In this document: piece after piece, positions 20,241-29,419 of the stretch | Layout: every line of letters starts with the position of its first letter | Numbering within the stretch: the stretch's first letter is position 1 | Origin: Bradyrhizobium campsiandrae | GTDB lineage: Bacteria; Pseudomonadota; Alphaproteobacteria; Rhizobiales; Xanthobacteraceae | DNA length: 64,000 bases | Direction of reading: 5' to 3' | NCBI RefSeq assembly: GCF_014529705.1 | Contig: NZ_JAANIH010000033.1 | Coordinates: forward strand, 1 to 64,000 | Notes under the pieces: generated by a model | The model's database searches: none | Told to the model about the DNA's origin: nothing | What the model saw: the letters and a program-made list of their open reading frames with translations, nothing else | Translations under genes and position numbers: made by a program

Positions 20241-22910
20241 TCAGTTCGCCTCCCGCCGCACCTCGCTCGGCACCGGCTGGGCGGTGCCGGCGGGGGTCGG
20301 CAGCGCCACCGGGCGCAGGCCGATCAGCTCGGCGGTGCGGATCGCGCTGTCGCGCCAGAACTGGAACGAGTTGATGCGGCTGAGCTCGAGGATGGCGATC
20401 GCGACCGCAGCCAGGAACGGCAGGCTCTGCAACACCAGCACGCCGGCGAAGATGTAGATCTCGGTGATCTGCCTGAAACTGTTGGAGGCGATCAGCACGC
20501 CGGCGCCGACCAGGAGCAGGGTGCCGATCACGGCCTCCCAGAACGCCTGGAACTCGATCGACATTCTGGACAGGCCGCCCTTGGAGGTGCGCGCGAACGC
20601 GATGTGCTCGGTGATCAGGCCTTGCGCGACCGCGCGCGACACCGTCCATTGCACGCTCATCGCCGCGATCATCGCGCCCAGCATCTGGCCGGGTTTGATC
20701 GCGACGCGCGCGCGGTACATCGACAGGAAGTGCGCCAGCGAGACGATGAAGGCGCCGATGATCGGCAGCGTCAGGATCTTGTCGGGGATGGCGATGTCGG
20801 CGAAGGCGACGATCGGCACCCAGACGAGGTTGAGCAGCGCCACGACAACGCCGAGGCTTTCGGCACCGAGCCAGTTCAGCCAGCCGAGGCCGTATTCGCG
20901 CTTCTGGTCCGCCGTCAGCCGGCTTGCGCCCGGCAGGAAGCGGCGCCAGTGCTTCTTCACGATCTGCAGGCCGCCATAGGCCCAGCGGTGACGCTGCTTC
21001 TTGAAGGCCTCGTAGGTGTCGGGCAATAGCCCCTTGCCGTAGCGGTGATTGGTGTAATGGGTGGTCCAGCCGAGCTCCTGGATCGCAAGCCCGAGATCGG
21101 AGTCCTCGCAGATCGTGTCGGACGACCAGCCGCCGGCCATGTCCATCGCGGCGCGGCGGATCAGGCACATCGTGCCGTGCACGATGACGGCGTTGAGCTC
21201 GTTGCGCTGGACCATGCCGATGTCGAAGAAGCCGGCATATTCGCCGTTCATGATGTAGTGCATGATCGACAGATCGCCGTCGCGATGCTCCTGCGGCGCC
21301 TGCACCAGGCCGACGCGCGGGTCGGCGAAAGCAGGCACGAGGTCCTTCAGCCAGTCGGGCTCGACGACATAGTCGGCATCGAGGATGCCGATGATCTCGG
21401 CATCGACCGCGGTGCGGTCCATGGCGATGCGCAGCGCGCCGGCCTTGAAGCCCTGCACCTTCTCGGCGTTGATGAACTTGAAGCGCTCACCGAGCGCGCG
21501 GCAATGGTCCTGGATCGGCTGCCAGAACGCGGGATCCGGCGTGTTGTTGATGATGACGACGCATTCGTAATTGGGATAGTCGAGCCGCGCCAGCGCATCG
21601 AGCGTCTGCTTCAGCATCTCGACCGGCTCGAAATAGGCCGGGATGTGGATCGAAACCTTGGGGTAGTAATTCTCGGGCACGCCTGAGATCGGCTTGCCCT
21701 TGGAGAGCAGCCGCTGCGGCGGCCGGCCGAAGGCAACGGCGGCGATCTCGTCGATGCGGGCCATCGCGATCAGCACCAACGGCACAAGCAGGATCATGCC
21801 GAGCGTCAGCGCGAAGGCCGAGCCGAAGATGAAGTAGTGCCCGTTCCAGAACGCGAACACGGTCGCGGCCCAGGCGCCGACGCCGTTGGCGCTGGCCGAC
21901 AGCAGGAACGCCTGCCTGACGGTCGGCTGCTCGATCCGCAGGATCGGCAGCGACAGGAGGATGCCGACCAAGAGCGCGATCGTCATCAGCTTCCAGTAAT
22001 CAGGGTTTTCGACCGGGCCGGTCCAGGCGAATTTCGGCTCGCGGCTGGCGTTGAGGATGCCCCAGTACGGACCGACACCGCCCTCGAAATATTTCCAGGG
22101 CTGATCGATCGCCTCGACGATGTTGTATTCCATGCCGAGGGCTTCGGCACGGCTGACGAAATTGCGCAAGGTCAGCGCCTGCTGGAACGGACCGGGATCG
22201 GCGTTGCGCAGATTATAGCCGGCACTCGGCCAGCCGAATTCGGCGATCACGATGCGCTTGCCGGGGAACTGATTGCGCAACAAATTGTAGCGGTCGACGG
22301 CCTGATCGACGGCCTGGTCGGAGCGGAAATTCTCCCAATAGGGCAGGACGTGGGCCGCGATGAAATCGACGTTGGAGCCGAGGTCGGGATTGTCGCGCCA
22401 GATGTTCCAGATCTCGCCGGTGGTGACGGGCACGCGCACCGCGCTCTTCACCTTCTTGATCATCTCGATGAGGTCTTCGACCTTCTGTTCGCCGCGGTAG
22501 ATCACCTCGTTGCCGACGACGACGCCGTTGACGTTGCTGTTCTTGCGGGCGAGTTCGATCGCGGCCTTGATCTCGCGCTCGTTGCGGTCAGGGTCCTTGT
22601 CGATCCAGGCGCCGACCGTGACCTTGAGGCCGAACTCGGCGGCGATCGGCGGCACCAGTTCCACGCCGCCCGTCGACGAATAGAGGCGGATCGCGCGCGT
22701 CATCGTCGACAGCGTCTTCAGGTCGGAGCGGATTTTCTCGATGGTCGGGATGTTGTCGATGTCAGGATGGGCCGAGCCTTCGAACGGCGCATAGGAGACG
22801 CTGGGCAACAGACCTTTGAAATCAGGTGCGGGCTCCTTGTCGCGCAAGGCTCCCCAGATGCCGGCATGGAGCACCGACACGAGCAACAGAACGGCGGCGA
22901 CAACGCGCAT
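20241..22910 (-). CDS. ndvB: Cyclic beta-(1,3)-glucan synthase, GH17-like domain fused to GT2
   Basis: Inner-membrane glycosyltransferase making the beta-(1,3) backbone of periplasmic cyclic glucans, which serve hypo-osmotic adaptation and nodulation in Bradyrhizobium. After an N-terminal signal anchor (VVAAVLLLVSVLHAGIW) there is a GH17-like domain at about residues 35-305. It keeps both family glutamates, in VVGNEV (about 135) and IAEFGWPS (about 224). Membrane segments follow at about 310-385. A GT2 domain at about 415-645 has ILDAD (about 511), a CED motif and the processive-synthase QRHRW motif (about 639-643), then C-terminal membrane helices. With 889 residues it fits the roughly 102 kDa reported for B. 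japonicum NdvB. ATG 22910 is chosen because it begins just before the signal anchor; TTG 22973 is possible but adds a polar extension. It lies downstream of the ndvD candidate and near divergent ndvC. Confidence 0.88.
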   Translation of the reverse strand: MRVVAAVLLLVSVLHAGIWGALRDKEPAPDFKGLLPSVSYAPFEGSAHPDIDNIPTIEKIRSDLKTLSTMTRAIRLYSSTGGVELVPPIAAEFGLKVTVGAWIDKDPDRNEREIKAAIELARKNSNVNGVVVGNEVIYRGEQKVEDLIEMIKKVKSAVRVPVTTGEIWNIWRDNPDLGSNVDFIAAHVLPYWENFRSDQAVDQAVDRYNLLRNQFPGKRIVIAEFGWPSAGYNLRNADPGPFQQALTLRNFVSRAEALGMEYNIVEAIDQPWKYFEGGVGPYWGILNASREPKFAWTGPVENPDYWKLMTIALLVGILLSLPILRIEQPTVRQAFLLSASANGVGAWAATVFAFWNGHYFIFGSAFALTLGMILLVPLVLIAMARIDEIAAVAFGRPPQRLLSKGKPISGVPENYYPKVSIHIPAYFEPVEMLKQTLDALARLDYPNYECVVIINNTPDPAFWQPIQDHCRALGERFKFINAEKVQGFKAGALRIAMDRTAVDAEIIGILDADYVVEPDWLKDLVPAFADPRVGLVQAPQEHRDGDLSIMHYIMNGEYAGFFDIGMVQRNELNAVIVHGTMCLIRRAAMDMAGGWSSDTICEDSDLGLAIQELGWTTHYTNHRYGKGLLPDTYEAFKKQRHRWAYGGLQIVKKHWRRFLPGASRLTADQKREYGLGWLNWLGAESLGVVVALLNLVWVPIVAFADIAIPDKILTLPIIGAFIVSLAHFLSMYRARVAIKPGQMLGAMIAAMSVQWTVSRAVAQGLITEHIAFARTSKGGLSRMSIEFQAFWEAVIGTLLLVGAGVLIASNSFRQITEIYIFAGVLVLQSLPFLAAVAIAILELSRINSFQFWRDSAIRTAELIGLRPVALPTPAGTAQPVPSEVRREAN

Positions 22911-23124
22911 CGCGGCTAAACCAAAAGGGGCTGAGGGGGCAGGGAAGCGGATCCGACCCCGAGATCCGACCAAGTCCGCGGCAAATGGAGCATACCTCTG
23001 CCGCGCGGTTTCACAACTGTCATGGCCTCATGTCCTTCTGAGGGCATGGCCTTTTTCGACGCGCGGCAGTGCCAACAGCAGATATCGCCGATCGTTCCTG
23101 AACGGCAGGTGAAACGACCCGCCG

Positions 23125-23721
23125 TTATTTCTGGGGTGCGGGCGCCGGGCTTGCGGCAGGCGCCGGGCTCGCGGCCGGTTGGGGCGCTTGCGCATTGCCA
23201 GCGGCCGGCGCCACCGGCTGTGACGCTGCGGCGGCCGCCTGCTGCGGCTGCGAAGCCGGATTGATCCAACAGGCGTGCACACGGCTATCGAGGGTCTCGG
23301 CGACCTTGGGGTCGATCTGGGCACCGAACCGCGTCAGGCAGCGGAACGCAGCCTGGATGTGGCCACCGGGGCAGCCGAAGCGGTCATAGAGGTCGAGATG
23401 GCGGAACGCGGTATCGAGGTCATCCCGCCACATCAGCCGCACCACGCGGCGGCCGAGCCAGACGCATTCGGGATTGCCGGCGGGACCGTTGATGGCCTGG
23501 GCGGCCTCGGCGAACTCGTCGGTGCGGCGTTGGTTCTGGGCGGTGGCGTCCTTGGCGGCATCGGCGGGCTGGGCGGCGGCCTTGCCCTGGTCAGCGGCGG
23601 GCGTGCCGCTCTGGGCGGAGGCGCCACCGAGGCTGGCCAGGAGGACAAGGGAGGAGACGGCCAACGAGGCGGCGAACTGCCGCAGGACCACATTTCGTAA
23701 CTCGAACACCCGTCGCCGCAT
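23125..23721 (-). CDS. ndvD: Beta-glucan biosynthesis accessory protein, NdvD candidate
   Basis: 198-residue protein with one N-terminal membrane or signal segment (LAVSSLVLLASLGGASA), an Ala/Gln-rich stretch, a compact central domain with four cysteines (PECVWLGRRVV, DRFGCPGG, AFRCLTRFG, HACWINP) and an Ala/Pro-rich tail. It is exported or periplasmic. It sits between ndvB and ndvC, where B. japonicum ndvD, a third gene needed for cyclic glucan synthesis in vivo but not for the in vitro synthase activity, has been described as encoding a protein with one membrane segment. The name rests on position and topology; the reported product is somewhat larger, so the identity should be treated as probable. 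GGGGA stands 5 nt before the ATG. It is followed by 214 bp and then ndvB in the same direction. Confidence 0.7.
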   Translation of the reverse strand: MRRRVFELRNVVLRQFAASLAVSSLVLLASLGGASAQSGTPAADQGKAAAQPADAAKDATAQNQRRTDEFAEAAQAINGPAGNPECVWLGRRVVRLMWRDDLDTAFRHLDLYDRFGCPGGHIQAAFRCLTRFGAQIDPKVAETLDSRVHACWINPASQPQQAAAAASQPVAPAAGNAQAPQPAASPAPAASPAPAPQK

Positions 23722-23980
23722 GAATTCCCCAATGCCTCAATGACCGCCCGCGTAAAGGGACCTCGCGGACGCGTCGGTGATGGCGTCCAAATGGGTCTCC
23801 AATGCGGCGGAAAAGCCCTGGGGAATCCCATGACCTGTATTTGGATTTTTGTCCAGCAAAGTCACGATCCTATGGGATGGTCGAACGGCCGCAGCCCGAT
23901 TCCTTAGGGAGAGGGCGCCGCGCGCCCTGCATCCCCCCTTGGCAGACGGCGTGTGAGCAGGTAATCGACGGACCCTTCGC

Positions 23981-23997
23981 GGAGGACGGAACCGATT
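23981..23997 (+). promoter_or_regulatory. Shine-Dalgarno and probable ATT start of ndvC
   Basis: GGAGGA at 23981-23986 is a strong ribosome-binding site, and 8 nt later lies ATT at 23995. The ndvC frame has no ATG, GTG or TTG between the upstream stop at 23962 and GTG 24052. Starting at 24052 would discard most of an obvious signal anchor and leaves the ribosome-binding site unused. Confidence 0.6.
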
Positions 23998-25611
23998 TCA
24001 CTTCGTACGCCACTGGCGCTCCTGCTCGTCTCCCTGGGTGCGATTGCTGCCGTGTGGTGGTGGCTTGCCACGCCGATCACGCTGGCGCGCGCCCCCATCG
24101 ACCCCAATGACAAGGTCCAATGCGTCTCCTACGCGCCGTTCCGCGGCGAGCAGACGCCGCTCAACGCATGGACCCAGATCGAGGCCGACCAGATCGAGCA
24201 GGATCTGCGCCAGCTCAAGGGGATCACCGACTGCGTCCGCACCTACTCCATTGAAAACGGACTCGACCAGGTGCCGGCGGTCGCGACCAAGGTCGGCGGG
24301 CTGAAGGTGATCCAGGGTATCTGGCTCGGCAGCAACCGCGCCAAGAACTTTGCGCAAGTGGCGACCGCGGTCCGCCTCACCAAGGAGTTTCCCGACACCG
24401 TCTCCGCGCTCGTCGTCGGCAACGAGGTGTTGCTGCGCGGCGAGATGACGACGCAGGACCTCATCGCGATCATCCGCTCGGTGAAGGCGCAGGTCACCGT
24501 GCCCGTGACCTACGCCGACGTTTGGGAGTACTGGCTGAAAAACCGCGAGGTCTATGACGCCGTCGACTTCGTCACCATTCACATTTTGCCTTACTGGGAG
24601 GACATCCCGGTGAAGGCGAAATTCGCCTCGTCCCATGTCGAGGCGATCCGCGAGCGGATGGCGGTGGCGTTCCCTGACAAGGAGATCCTGATCGGCGAAA
24701 CCGGCTGGCCGAGCGAGGGCCGCATGCGCGAGGGCGCGCTGCCGTCGCGCACCAACCAGGCGCGCGTCGTCTCGGAGATCCTCGCCCTCGCGAAGGCGCA
24801 GAAGTTTCGCGTCAACCTGATCGAAGCCTACGACCAGCCGTGGAAGCGGCGGCTCGAGGGCACCGTCGGGGGCTATTGGGGCCTGCTCGATTCCGTGCGG
24901 CGCCAGCTGAAATATCCGCCGGGTGAACCGATCAGCAATTTCCCATACTGGAAATGGTACATGGGATCAGGCATGGGCCTCAGCGTGCTGGTGTTCGCGG
25001 TTGCCCTCATCACGCTGCGCCGCCGGCCCTGGACGCCGCGTTTCTCGGCCTGGCTCGCCGTCGGCATCTCCGCGACATCGGCGGGCATCCTGCTCGGGAT
25101 CGCCGCCGACAAGATGTATTACGAGAGCTACGGCTGGGGCGGCTGGCTGCAATGGGGCGCGCTGCTGCTGGCCGGCATCCTCTCGCCGATCTTTTGCGCG
25201 CAGGCGCTCGTCATCGGCCGCAACCTGCCGAGCTTTCTCGACCTGCTCGGTCCGCGCGAGGGCCGGAAATGGTCGAAGCTGTCCGCCGTGCTTGGCTTGA
25301 CCCTGGCGGTCACGGCAGTGATCGCGGCCGAGACCGCGCTCGGCTTCGTGTTCGATCCGCGCTATCGCGATTTCCCCTATGCCGCGCTGACGATGGCCGT
25401 GGTGCCGTTCGCCCTGCTGATGCTGAACCGGCCGCAGATCGGCGTGCGACCGATCGCGGAGGCAGTGTTCGCGGGGCTGCTGGCGCTGTCGGCGGCCTAC
25501 GTGTTTCTCAACGAAGGCCGCGACAATTGGCAGGCGATGTGGACCTGCGCGATCTATCTGTTGTTCGCGCTCACGCTGTGGCGGGCGCGGGCCGAGCAAA
25601 GCCAAGGATGA
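23995..25611 (+). CDS. ndvC: Beta-(1,6)-glucan synthesis protein, GH17-like with C-terminal membrane domain
   Basis: Adds the beta-(1,6) linkages of the cyclic beta-(1,3),(1,6)-glucan, by analogy with B. japonicum NdvC. From ATT 23995 the product has 538 residues. It comprises an N-terminal signal anchor (PLALLLVSLGAIAAVWWWL), a periplasmic GH17-like domain at about 40-300 with both catalytic-type glutamates (VVGNEVLLRGE about 144, IGETGWPSEG about 235), and about seven or eight hydrophobic helices to the C-terminus. The GH17-like part resembles the N-terminal part of NdvB, but there is no GT2 domain, so it probably acts as a transglycosylase or branching enzyme on NdvB product. It is divergent from ndvD/ndvB. 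Its 3' end overlaps the convergent membrane-protein gene by 41 bp. A shorter form from GTG 24052 (519 residues) is the conventional alternative. Confidence 0.87.
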   Translation: MSLRTPLALLLVSLGAIAAVWWWLATPITLARAPIDPNDKVQCVSYAPFRGEQTPLNAWTQIEADQIEQDLRQLKGITDCVRTYSIENGLDQVPAVATKVGGLKVIQGIWLGSNRAKNFAQVATAVRLTKEFPDTVSALVVGNEVLLRGEMTTQDLIAIIRSVKAQVTVPVTYADVWEYWLKNREVYDAVDFVTIHILPYWEDIPVKAKFASSHVEAIRERMAVAFPDKEILIGETGWPSEGRMREGALPSRTNQARVVSEILALAKAQKFRVNLIEAYDQPWKRRLEGTVGGYWGLLDSVRRQLKYPPGEPISNFPYWKWYMGSGMGLSVLVFAVALITLRRRPWTPRFSAWLAVGISATSAGILLGIAADKMYYESYGWGGWLQWGALLLAGILSPIFCAQALVIGRNLPSFLDLLGPREGRKWSKLSAVLGLTLAVTAVIAAETALGFVFDPRYRDFPYAALTMAVVPFALLMLNRPQIGVRPIAEAVFAGLLALSAAYVFLNEGRDNWQAMWTCAIYLLFALTLWRARAEQSQG

Positions 25612-25951
25612 GCAGGCCGATCGCAAGGCCCGCCAGCACGATGTTGTAGAGCACGATGCCAAGGCCCGCCGCGACCACGCCGAGCGTCAGCAGCACGATC
25701 GAGGGCCGCATCAGGTTCAGCGTCGCGATCACGAGCGCGACGATGCCGAACACCGAATTCTTGAACAGCGACGTCGACACCGAGCGCGCCTTGCAGATCA
25801 TGGTCTGCAAGCCGGCATCGCAGGCCAGCGCAACCTGCGAGAACTCGATCGCAAGATAGCGCACATAGAGCGCCCAGCCGACGGTGACGAAACCGACGAC
25901 GATGAGAAACTGCACCTGATAGGGCGTGAGACGGAACGGCTTTTTTGTCAT
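25571..25951 (-). CDS. Small integral membrane protein, unknown function
   Basis: 126 residues with hydrophobic segments at about 14-32, 63-79, 82-100 and 103-119, so about four membrane helices. Two cysteines lie in the short loop between helices 1 and 2 (LACDAGLQTMICKARS). I do not recognise the family. The gene converges on ndvC and overlaps its last 41 bp, which suggests an old, fixed arrangement. A role in glucan export or envelope function would be guesswork. Confidence 0.75.
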   Translation of the reverse strand: MTKKPFRLTPYQVQFLIVVGFVTVGWALYVRYLAIEFSQVALACDAGLQTMICKARSVSTSLFKNSVFGIVALVIATLNLMRPSIVLLTLGVVAAGLGIVLYNIVLAGLAIGLLILGFARPAPATA

Positions 25952-26344
25952 GCGGGCAATATGGTCGGGATGGCGGAAGGGAGCAACAGGGGCAGGGCAT
26001 TTTTACACCGCACGGCATGACCCGGGCGGCTGCACTCTTTTGTCGCAATCCAAATGCTGCACAACCGTAGCCATACGGATTTGCGCGAGTTCCGGTGTCG
26101 CCTAATGTTGGTCCGAAGCGCAGGCGTGATTGCTGATTCGATCAAGAGCAGATCACGCCGTTCAAGAGCGCGGCGACGAGGATGCGAGCGAGGTTGGCAA
26201 TGGCGGATGCGTTGCAAATCAATTTTGCGCTTTGGGGCATGATCATCTGCGCTGCCGTCAAGATCGGCCATTTGGCAGCAGCTTTTTGAGCCGCGCAGCC
26301 TCACATGAGCCGCACCGGCGATTCCACTGGAAGCCCTGACGGTC
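25952..26344. other. Intergenic, 393 bp, little recognised
   Basis: Lies upstream of the 126-residue membrane protein and downstream of the SPOR-like gene. Apart from the 29-codon ORF listed at 26200-26289, I see no RNA gene, strong terminator or repeat. A short inverted repeat (GACGGT/ACCGTC) near 26338-26352 overlaps the stop of the SPOR-like gene but lacks a T-tract. Confidence 0.4.
26200..26289 (+). CDS. Possible 29-residue membrane peptide
   Basis: ATG 26200 is preceded by GCGAGG 6 nt upstream. The frame encodes a short hydrophobic peptide with a single membrane-like segment (INFALWGMIICAAVKIG) and ends TGA at 26289. It stands alone in an otherwise empty 393 bp region. Composition fits a small membrane protein, but such frames occur by chance; conservation in relatives would decide. 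Confidence 0.3.
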   Translation: MADALQINFALWGMIICAAVKIGHLAAAF

Positions 26345-27730
26345 CTACCGTCTGAAGAACGACGAGATCGTCGAGCTCGCCGACGCCGTCTCAGGCTTGG
26401 CCTGAGCAACCGGCTGTGGCGCAGGGGCGGGCGCAGGTTCCTCCCGCTTCGACGAGCGCTTGGAGGAATAGCCGCGGCGGTGCTTCTCGGGCTTGGCAGC
26501 GGCCGGCGCTGTCGGCGCGGTCTCCGCCTGGGGCACGGCGTCCTGATTCTTCTCGGAACTCTTCTCCGATCCCTTGTCCGAGCCGCCGCGCATCGACAGG
26601 CGCTGGCCGTCGAACACCGTCGTCTCACAATGGCGCTCGTTCTCGGCAAGGCCCGCACAGAGTTTGGCGGCCGCGGCCGCGTTGACGAGGGGGCCCGCAC
26701 CGAGGCGGAGCTGCATGCCGAGGCCGGTGTTGCCCTCCTTGATCATGATGATCGGCCGCAGCGCGGCGATCTCCGGATTGGATTTGGTCAGGCCGCGCCA
26801 GAGCGCGCGCAGGCCGTCGATCGAATTGGCGCCGCCGAGGTCGATGGCAAAGCGCGTCTGCTGAACGGAAATGGCGGGCGTCTCGGCGTCAGTAGCGTCC
26901 GCCGGCTTGACCGGCGCGGCGGCGACCTCGACAGGAGCGGGCGCCGGCTCGGGCTTTTTCTCGGTGGCTTTGTCGGTCGGCTCCGGCTGACTCAATTTCG
27001 TCGCAGCGGGATCGGGCGGCGCCATGATCGACTTCGAGGGCACCAGCGGAACGGGTGGCAGCGCCGACGCCGTCACGGACTGCGGAACGAGCGAGGCTGC
27101 GGACGCAGTCTGCGGCGGCGGGCCGGACTGATCCTTCGCAGCCTCCTTCGCATTGTCCTTCGAGCTTTCCTTCGAAGTCTCCCGGGAAGTCTCCTTGGGC
27201 TCCTTGCCGGCGCCCGTGCGCGGCCTGTCGACGAGCGAGGCTGCGGTCGAGGCAACCGGTGCGACGTCCGGCGCTGGCGCCGAAGGCTGCGTGGCGGCGA
27301 CGGGTGGATCCTGCGGCTTCGAGGCCGGCGCCGATGTCGCGTTCTGCTTGGCGATGGCGCCGGTGACGGAATCAAGCCCTTGCTCGAGCACGGTGACGCG
27401 CGCATAGAGCCGGTCGCGATCGGTGTTCAGTGTCTCGATCGCCGAGGTGAGGCGGCGGGCTTCGAGCTGGCTCTCCCTGGTCAGTGCCTGGAGCCGTTCG
27501 GATTGGCGGGCGAGATCGGCGGAGGCGACCTGGTCGCGCCGCCAGCCGAGCTGGGCCTGATTGGCCATCACGGCGACCACGACGGCGCCGACGGCGGCCG
27601 CGCCCCATGAGCCCAGCCGCCACAGCATGCGGCGATCGAACGCGCTTTCCTCGGCCAAAAGCCCGGAGAAAAGCCCGCCGGTCTCCTTGTCGCCGAAGGC
27701 ATCCGCCAGTGGGTCGGAATCCTTTGCCAT
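26345..27730 (-). CDS. Membrane-anchored coiled-coil protein with SPOR-like C-terminal domain
   Basis: 461 residues: a cytoplasmic N-terminus, one membrane helix (about 30-55, GAAAVGAVVVAVMANQAQ), a coiled-coil-prone segment (about 60-130, QSERLQALTRESQLEARRL), a long Pro/Ala/Lys/Ser-rich linker, then a domain at about 285-390 with the look of a SPOR fold (FAIDLGGANSIDGLRALW, MIKEGNTGLGMQLRLGAG, LCAGLAENERHCETTVFDG). SPOR domains bind denuded peptidoglycan at division sites; such a role is inferred. The extreme C-terminus is basic and low-complexity. The gene is divergent from glmU, with about 180 bp between them. Confidence 0.75.
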   Translation of the reverse strand: MAKDSDPLADAFGDKETGGLFSGLLAEESAFDRRMLWRLGSWGAAAVGAVVVAVMANQAQLGWRRDQVASADLARQSERLQALTRESQLEARRLTSAIETLNTDRDRLYARVTVLEQGLDSVTGAIAKQNATSAPASKPQDPPVAATQPSAPAPDVAPVASTAASLVDRPRTGAGKEPKETSRETSKESSKDNAKEAAKDQSGPPPQTASAASLVPQSVTASALPPVPLVPSKSIMAPPDPAATKLSQPEPTDKATEKKPEPAPAPVEVAAAPVKPADATDAETPAISVQQTRFAIDLGGANSIDGLRALWRGLTKSNPEIAALRPIIMIKEGNTGLGMQLRLGAGPLVNAAAAAKLCAGLAENERHCETTVFDGQRLSMRGGSDKGSEKSSEKNQDAVPQAETAPTAPAAAKPEKHRRGYSSKRSSKREEPAPAPAPQPVAQAKPETASASSTISSFFRR

Positions 27731-27911
27731 GAACGTTGAGTGCCCAGCCCTGTCTGGCGTCCCCGAATCAATCGAGGAACATTAACAGGAAAACCCACGC
27801 GCACTTGAATTCCGGGCGTTTGCGGGGGTAGCAAGGCCACAAGTCCAGGCGATACCCGATCATCGCCCCCGCGGGGTGACGATCGATTCGGCCGCATTTG
27901 ACAGGATTGCA

Positions 27912-29267
27912 ATGACCGCCCGCTCAAGCCTCACGATCGTTCTCGCCGCCGGCGAGGGTACGCGCATGCGATCGAGCCTGCCGAAAGTGCTGCATCCCGT
28001 GGCGTCCCAGACGTTGCTGGCCCATGTGCTCGGGGCCGCACCGCAGGGAACCGGCACCGCGCTCGCGGTCGTGATCGGTCCTGATCACCAGGTCGTCGCG
28101 GACGAGGCGAAACGCATCCGCCCCGATGCGCTCATCTTCGTGCAGAGCGAGCGCCTCGGCACCGCGCATGCGGTGCTGGCGGCGCGCGAGGCGATCGCGC
28201 GGGGCGTGGATGATGTCCTGATTGCCTTCGGCGATACGCCGTTGATCTCGGCCGAGACCTTTGCACGGCTGCGTGCGCCGCTCGCCAGCGGCGCGGCGGT
28301 CGCCGCGCTCGGTTTTCGCGCGGCCGATCCCACCGGCTACGGCCGCTTCATCGTCGAGGGCGATCGCCTGGTCGCGATCCGCGAGCATGCCGACGCCAGC
28401 GCGGACGAGCGCAAGATCAATCTGTGCAATGCCGGCGTGATGGCGATCGACGGGCAGCGCGCGCTCGCGATCCTGGACCGGATCGGCAACGCCAATTCCA
28501 AGGGTGAGTATTATCTGACGGACGCCGTCGGCATCGTTCGCGAACAGGGATGGGAGCAGGTGGTGATCGAGACCAGCGAGGACGAAGTGCGCGGCATCAA
28601 TACCAAGGCCCAGCTCGCAGAAGCGGAAAGCGTGATGCAGGCGCGGCTGCGCAAGGCTGCGATGGAGGCCGGCGTCACGCTGATCGCGCCCGAGACCGTC
28701 TATCTCGCCGCCGACACCGTGTTCGGCAAGGATGTCACCATCGAGCCCTTCGTGGTGATCGGACCCGGCGTGTCGATCGCCGACGGCACCGTGATCCACT
28801 CCTTCTCGCATATCGTGCAGACCACGCTCGGCAAGAACGTGTCGATCGGCCCCTATGCGCGGCTGCGTCCGGGCACCTCGCTCGGCGACGGCGCGCGGAT
28901 CGGCAATTTCGTCGAGACCAAGGCCGCGACGCTGGAGGCCGGCGTCAAGGTCAATCATCTCTCCTACATTGGCGATGCCACCGTCGGTGCCAATTCCAAC
29001 ATCGGCGCCGGCACCATCACCTGCAACTACGATGGCTTCAAGAAGCACAAGACGGTGATCGGGCAGGGCGCGTTTGTCGGCACCAACTCCTCGCTGGTCG
29101 CGCCGGTGAAGATCGGCAACGGTGCCTATATCGGCTCAGGCTCGGTGATCACGAAGGATGTGCCCGACGATGCGATGGCGCTGGAACGCAACCAGCAGAC
29201 CATCAGGGAAGGCGGCGCGGCGCGCTATCGCGAGATGAAGACGGGCGGGAAGAAAACTGAGAAGTAG
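27912..29267 (+). CDS. glmU: Bifunctional UDP-N-acetylglucosamine pyrophosphorylase / glucosamine-1-phosphate N-acetyltransferase
   Basis: Makes UDP-GlcNAc for peptidoglycan and lipopolysaccharide in two steps: acetylation of GlcN-1-P by the C-terminal half, then uridylyl transfer by the N-terminal half. The N-terminal Rossmann-like domain begins with LAAGEGTRMRSSLPKVLHP (nucleotide-binding G-x-G-T-x-M-x(3)-x-PK). The C-terminal left-handed beta-helix of hexapeptide repeats starts around residue 250 (VTIEPFVVIGPGVSIADGT) and includes NYDGFKKHKT and IGSGSVITKDVPDDA. The product is 451 residues, a normal length. ATG 27912 has AGGA 8 nt upstream; the in-frame 27876 start would add a 12-residue tail not expected in the family. 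glmS lies about 600 bp downstream on the same strand. Confidence 0.96.
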   Translation: MTARSSLTIVLAAGEGTRMRSSLPKVLHPVASQTLLAHVLGAAPQGTGTALAVVIGPDHQVVADEAKRIRPDALIFVQSERLGTAHAVLAAREAIARGVDDVLIAFGDTPLISAETFARLRAPLASGAAVAALGFRAADPTGYGRFIVEGDRLVAIREHADASADERKINLCNAGVMAIDGQRALAILDRIGNANSKGEYYLTDAVGIVREQGWEQVVIETSEDEVRGINTKAQLAEAESVMQARLRKAAMEAGVTLIAPETVYLAADTVFGKDVTIEPFVVIGPGVSIADGTVIHSFSHIVQTTLGKNVSIGPYARLRPGTSLGDGARIGNFVETKAATLEAGVKVNHLSYIGDATVGANSNIGAGTITCNYDGFKKHKTVIGQGAFVGTNSSLVAPVKIGNGAYIGSGSVITKDVPDDAMALERNQQTIREGGAARYREMKTGGKKTEK

Positions 29268-29419
29268 CCGGAGAGGGGAGCGCTGGCAGCCGTGTCCGGT
29301 CGCTTCGTCCGTGATCTGATCAGCTTTCTGATCGACACATTCGTCACCGGAATCGACTGGCGTTCTGGGCTCTCATTTTCCTCTTGTGGGCAGCGCTGAT
29401 GGGATGGTGAGGCGCGCCG

